Assembly (NCBI RefSeq): GCF_038630985.1
Contig: NZ_CP152049.1
Coordinates: forward strand, 5,290,501-5,354,500
Source of the DNA: Paenibacillus sp. FSL H8-0548
Lineage (GTDB): Bacteria > Bacillota > Bacilli > Paenibacillales > Paenibacillaceae
Direction: 5' to 3'
Length of the DNA stretch: 64,000 nt
A program made the position numbers and the translations under genes. Position 1 is the first letter of the stretch. Each line of letters begins with the position of its first letter. Shown in pieces: positions 62,567 through 64,000 of the stretch. The notes beneath the pieces are model-generated. The model was not told the origin of the DNA, did not search any database, and saw only the letters and a list, made by a program, of their open reading frames with translations.

Positions 62567-63023
62567 TCATAATCAACAATAATTTTCCGCGACATTTGCC
62601 ACAAACGTACTTTGCGGGGTCTACCTTCCGCTTGCGTAAATATTCCGTGCCGCAATTACGGCAAATAAGCTTGTACCGAAACGGCTGCTGCTTACGCTCC
62701 GCACGCTCTGGCAGCGATTGGCAAAAGCGTGATCCGCCAACGTGAGCCAGCAAATTTTTGAAATCAGCATCCCGATGCTTATATCCCCGCTTCATAATAT
62801 GCAAATGATAATGACAAAGCTCGTGCTTAATAATTTTCTCCGTTTCGCCCGGCCCAAATGCAGTCAGCTGATGCGGACTGATTTCAATATGGTGCGTATG
62901 TGTAAAATAACGCCCGCCCGTCGCCTTCAGACGCGCATTAAATGTTGCTTGGTGTAGAAACGGCCGTTTAAAATAATTCATTGAAATTTGCTCCACCCAT
63001 TGCTGCAATGCTTCATTATCCAT
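62544..63023 (-). CDS. SprT-like zinc metalloprotease-family protein
   Basis: 159 residues. Zinc-protease motif KHELCHYHLHIM (HExxH), upstream helix LQQWVEQISMNYF and a C-terminal zinc ribbon CRNCGTEYLRKRK...YVCGKCRG. Same length and context as B. subtilis YdcK, which also lies between cmpA and a tRNA cluster. The function of bacterial SprT-like proteins is poorly defined; eukaryotic relatives cleave DNA-protein crosslinks. GGGGGAG precedes the ATG. Confidence 0.9.
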   Translation of the reverse strand: MDNEALQQWVEQISMNYFKRPFLHQATFNARLKATGGRYFTHTHHIEISPHQLTAFGPGETEKIIKHELCHYHLHIMKRGYKHRDADFKNLLAHVGGSRFCQSLPERAERKQQPFRYKLICRNCGTEYLRKRKVDPAKYVCGKCRGKLLLIMIDKGKAT

Positions 63024-63142
63024 TGATTATTCTCCCCCACCTACTTGAATTTTAAAGCCACGATACGCTACACTGTCAAGTAGGAATTAAAAAAAAGACA
63101 GTTGAAGTACGGTAACATACCGAGGGGAGACCAAAAAATATT

Positions 63143-63505
63143 ATGGCTACAATGCGCTACGTTTTACTCAAACAGAATGAGAGCATCTTTTTCGTCGAAA
63201 TGCCCTCTTCGCACGCTTATCAGCTAAGCGCGCTTAATTTGCGGCTTCATAAAGAAATCGATAAATTGACCGCAGAGCATATTCCAAGCTTGCCCTACGC
63301 AGTAGCGGAATGCAACGATGTTGAGCTTCATGATTCATCTCTTGAGATCATCAATGGACTTGACTATATTAACAGCTTGGAGCAGGATTTCGTCCGTGTA
63401 CAAGAGAACTCCTATCCGCTTATTTCATTATTGACAGAAATTCGGGCGCTGCAAGCACAACTCGAGCAATGGTACGAGGAATACGAAGAAGAACAGACCA
63501 TTTAA
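63143..63505 (+). CDS. Uncharacterised 120-residue protein
   Basis: I do not recognise the family. It begins MATMRYVLLKQNESIFFVEMPSS, continues with LHKEIDKLTAEHIPSLPYAVAECNDVEL, and ends in an acidic helix that looks coiled-coil (LLTEIRALQAQLEQWYEEYEEEQ). There is no signal or TM segment. GAGGGGAG lies 13 bases before the ATG. It lies between the SprT-like gene and cmpA, where many Paenibacillus-type genomes would be expected to hold sporulation-linked genes; no function is proposed. Confidence 0.75.
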   Translation: MATMRYVLLKQNESIFFVEMPSSHAYQLSALNLRLHKEIDKLTAEHIPSLPYAVAECNDVELHDSSLEIINGLDYINSLEQDFVRVQENSYPLISLLTEIRALQAQLEQWYEEYEEEQTI

Positions 63506-63584
63506 TGCGGACATGCACGGTCAATCGCCCTCTCCCATATTGTAGTATTACAACAGGTTAGCCCCTTGGAGGAGGACGATGCGT

Positions 63585-63728
63585 ATGCCACAGTGGCTGT
63601 GCAATCAACTTATGCGCGCATTTCAGAAGAAAGATCGCAGGCAAATTAAGCTGCTGAACGAGTGCTGGTATTTTTACCGCAACAAACAAAGCCCGAAGGA
63701 ACAAAGCAACGGCACTGAGTTTCAATAA
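63585..63728 (+). CDS. cmpA: Cortex morphogenetic protein CmpA
   Basis: A 47-residue ORF. ATG 63585 (MPQWLCNQLMRAFQKKDRRQ) is preferred over ATG 63579 because AGGAGG (63570-63575) is nine bases upstream and the product then starts as CmpA does. The hallmark IKLLNECWYFYRNK is present. In B. subtilis the 37-residue CmpA acts with ClpXP as a quality-control adaptor that removes SpoIVA from mis-assembled spores. The neighbouring SprT-like gene and tRNA cluster match the Bacillus locus. This supports a spore-forming host. The C-terminal tail is about ten residues longer than in B. subtilis. Confidence 0.85.
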   Translation: MPQWLCNQLMRAFQKKDRRQIKLLNECWYFYRNKQSPKEQSNGTEFQ

Positions 63729-63797
63729 AGCTTCCATTTGAATTCTATAACCGCGAGTATCTCCCGGTAAACATGAACAAAGCTTTTTATGTTAATC

Positions 63798-63990
63798 TAT
63801 ATAAGATGAACTAAACATTTACGTTTTGGGCGCTGCGCGAGTAGATCATTCTGAAGGGTCGCTGTTGCAGCCAGATTCTTTGGTTCCCTAAGACATTTAA
63901 AGGTAAGAATCCGGCTGCAAAGGCGAACACTTCGTTTCTAGAGAAACGATCTTCTCGCTTCGTTAAACCTTCATTTTTCTAAAATATAGG
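63798..63990 (+). repeat. MITE-like repeat, copy D
   Basis: Left end TATATAAGATGAACT (63798-63812) is close to the 15-bp terminal repeat of copy B; all core blocks are present. The right end departs from the family after CTTCATTTTTCT and runs into AAAATATAGGAAA, resembling the 99-bp element, so another repeat may have inserted at this end. Confidence 0.8.
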
Positions 63991-64000
63991 AAAAGATATC

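Overview
The window looks like a Paenibacillus-type chromosome (Gram-positive, endospore-forming Bacillota). The evidence is the many YesM/YesN two-component pairs beside carbohydrate ABC transporters, an S-layer-anchored multimodular galactanase, frequent TTG starts with strong AGGAGG sites, a cmpA-SprT-tRNA block that resembles the Bacillus ydcK/trnS region, and abundant dispersed structured repeats. No rRNA gene, complete transposase, prophage or CRISPR array was seen.

Layout. (1) 1-20.2 kb, minus strand: a type I galactan module with a truncated lipoprotein solute-binding gene, a YesN/YesM pair, a GH35 and a GH2 beta-galactosidase, a DUF5107-TPR protein and an 1881-residue galactan-binding, GH53 and SLH cell-surface endo-galactanase. 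A seven-copy 112-bp hairpin tandem array lies in front of the DUF5107 gene. (2) 20.4-24.0 kb: two membrane-quality-control units, hflK-hflC and nfeD-qmcA. (3) 24.0-25.1 kb: a repeat-rich non-coding island. (4) 25.1-28.0 kb, plus strand: uracil permease, L,D-transpeptidase and an AraC regulator. (5) 28.0-52.9 kb, minus strand: a large glycan and unusual-sugar catabolic locus. It carries an L-fucose-isomerase-like enzyme, a split transketolase, an FGGY kinase, a nucleoside-hydrolase-like protein, a GH78 rhamnosidase, a CUT1 ABC importer (no ATPase) flanked by its own YesM and YesN, a GH127-like protein, an Asp/Glu-racemase-like protein, a RuBisCO-like protein (RLP), a DUF1537 acid-sugar kinase, a LacZ-type GH2 enzyme and a Gfo/Idh/MocA dehydrogenase. 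A divergent LacI regulator (53.1-54.2 kb) faces a promoter region packed with ACTAAA/TTTAGT sites. (6) 54.2-55.45 kb: a second repeat island. (7) 55.4-59.8 kb, minus strand: a four-gene unit (GT4 glycosyltransferase, alpha/alpha-toroid protein, GDP-mannose pyrophosphorylase, DUF1861 propeller) that probably makes or handles a mannoside. (8) 60-64 kb: rplY/ctc with an unusual leader, a small XRE regulator, seven tRNA genes, SprT-like protease, an unknown 120-residue protein and the tiny cmpA gene.

Most interesting system. Region 5 combines two enzyme sets that are each known from catabolism of the branched sugar D-apiose, found in RG-II pectin and plant apiosides: kinase plus split transketolase (non-oxidative branch) and DUF1537 kinase plus RLP with dehydrogenase (oxidative branch). 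They sit beside rhamnosidase, arabinofuranosidase-like and galactosidase genes. I infer that the locus takes up a branched pectic oligosaccharide, trims it in the cytoplasm and feeds the rare sugar into central metabolism. The substrate is inference; the gene families are read from sequence.

Non-coding highlights: a ~199-bp MITE-like repeat with 15-bp terminal inverted repeats (four copies plus a fragment), a ~320-bp repeat in two copies, 99-bp and 123-bp tandem units, and a rplY leader that holds a 17-bp perfect inverted repeat, a promoter, a complete intrinsic terminator and a 26-codon upstream ORF ending inside the rplY Shine-Dalgarno.
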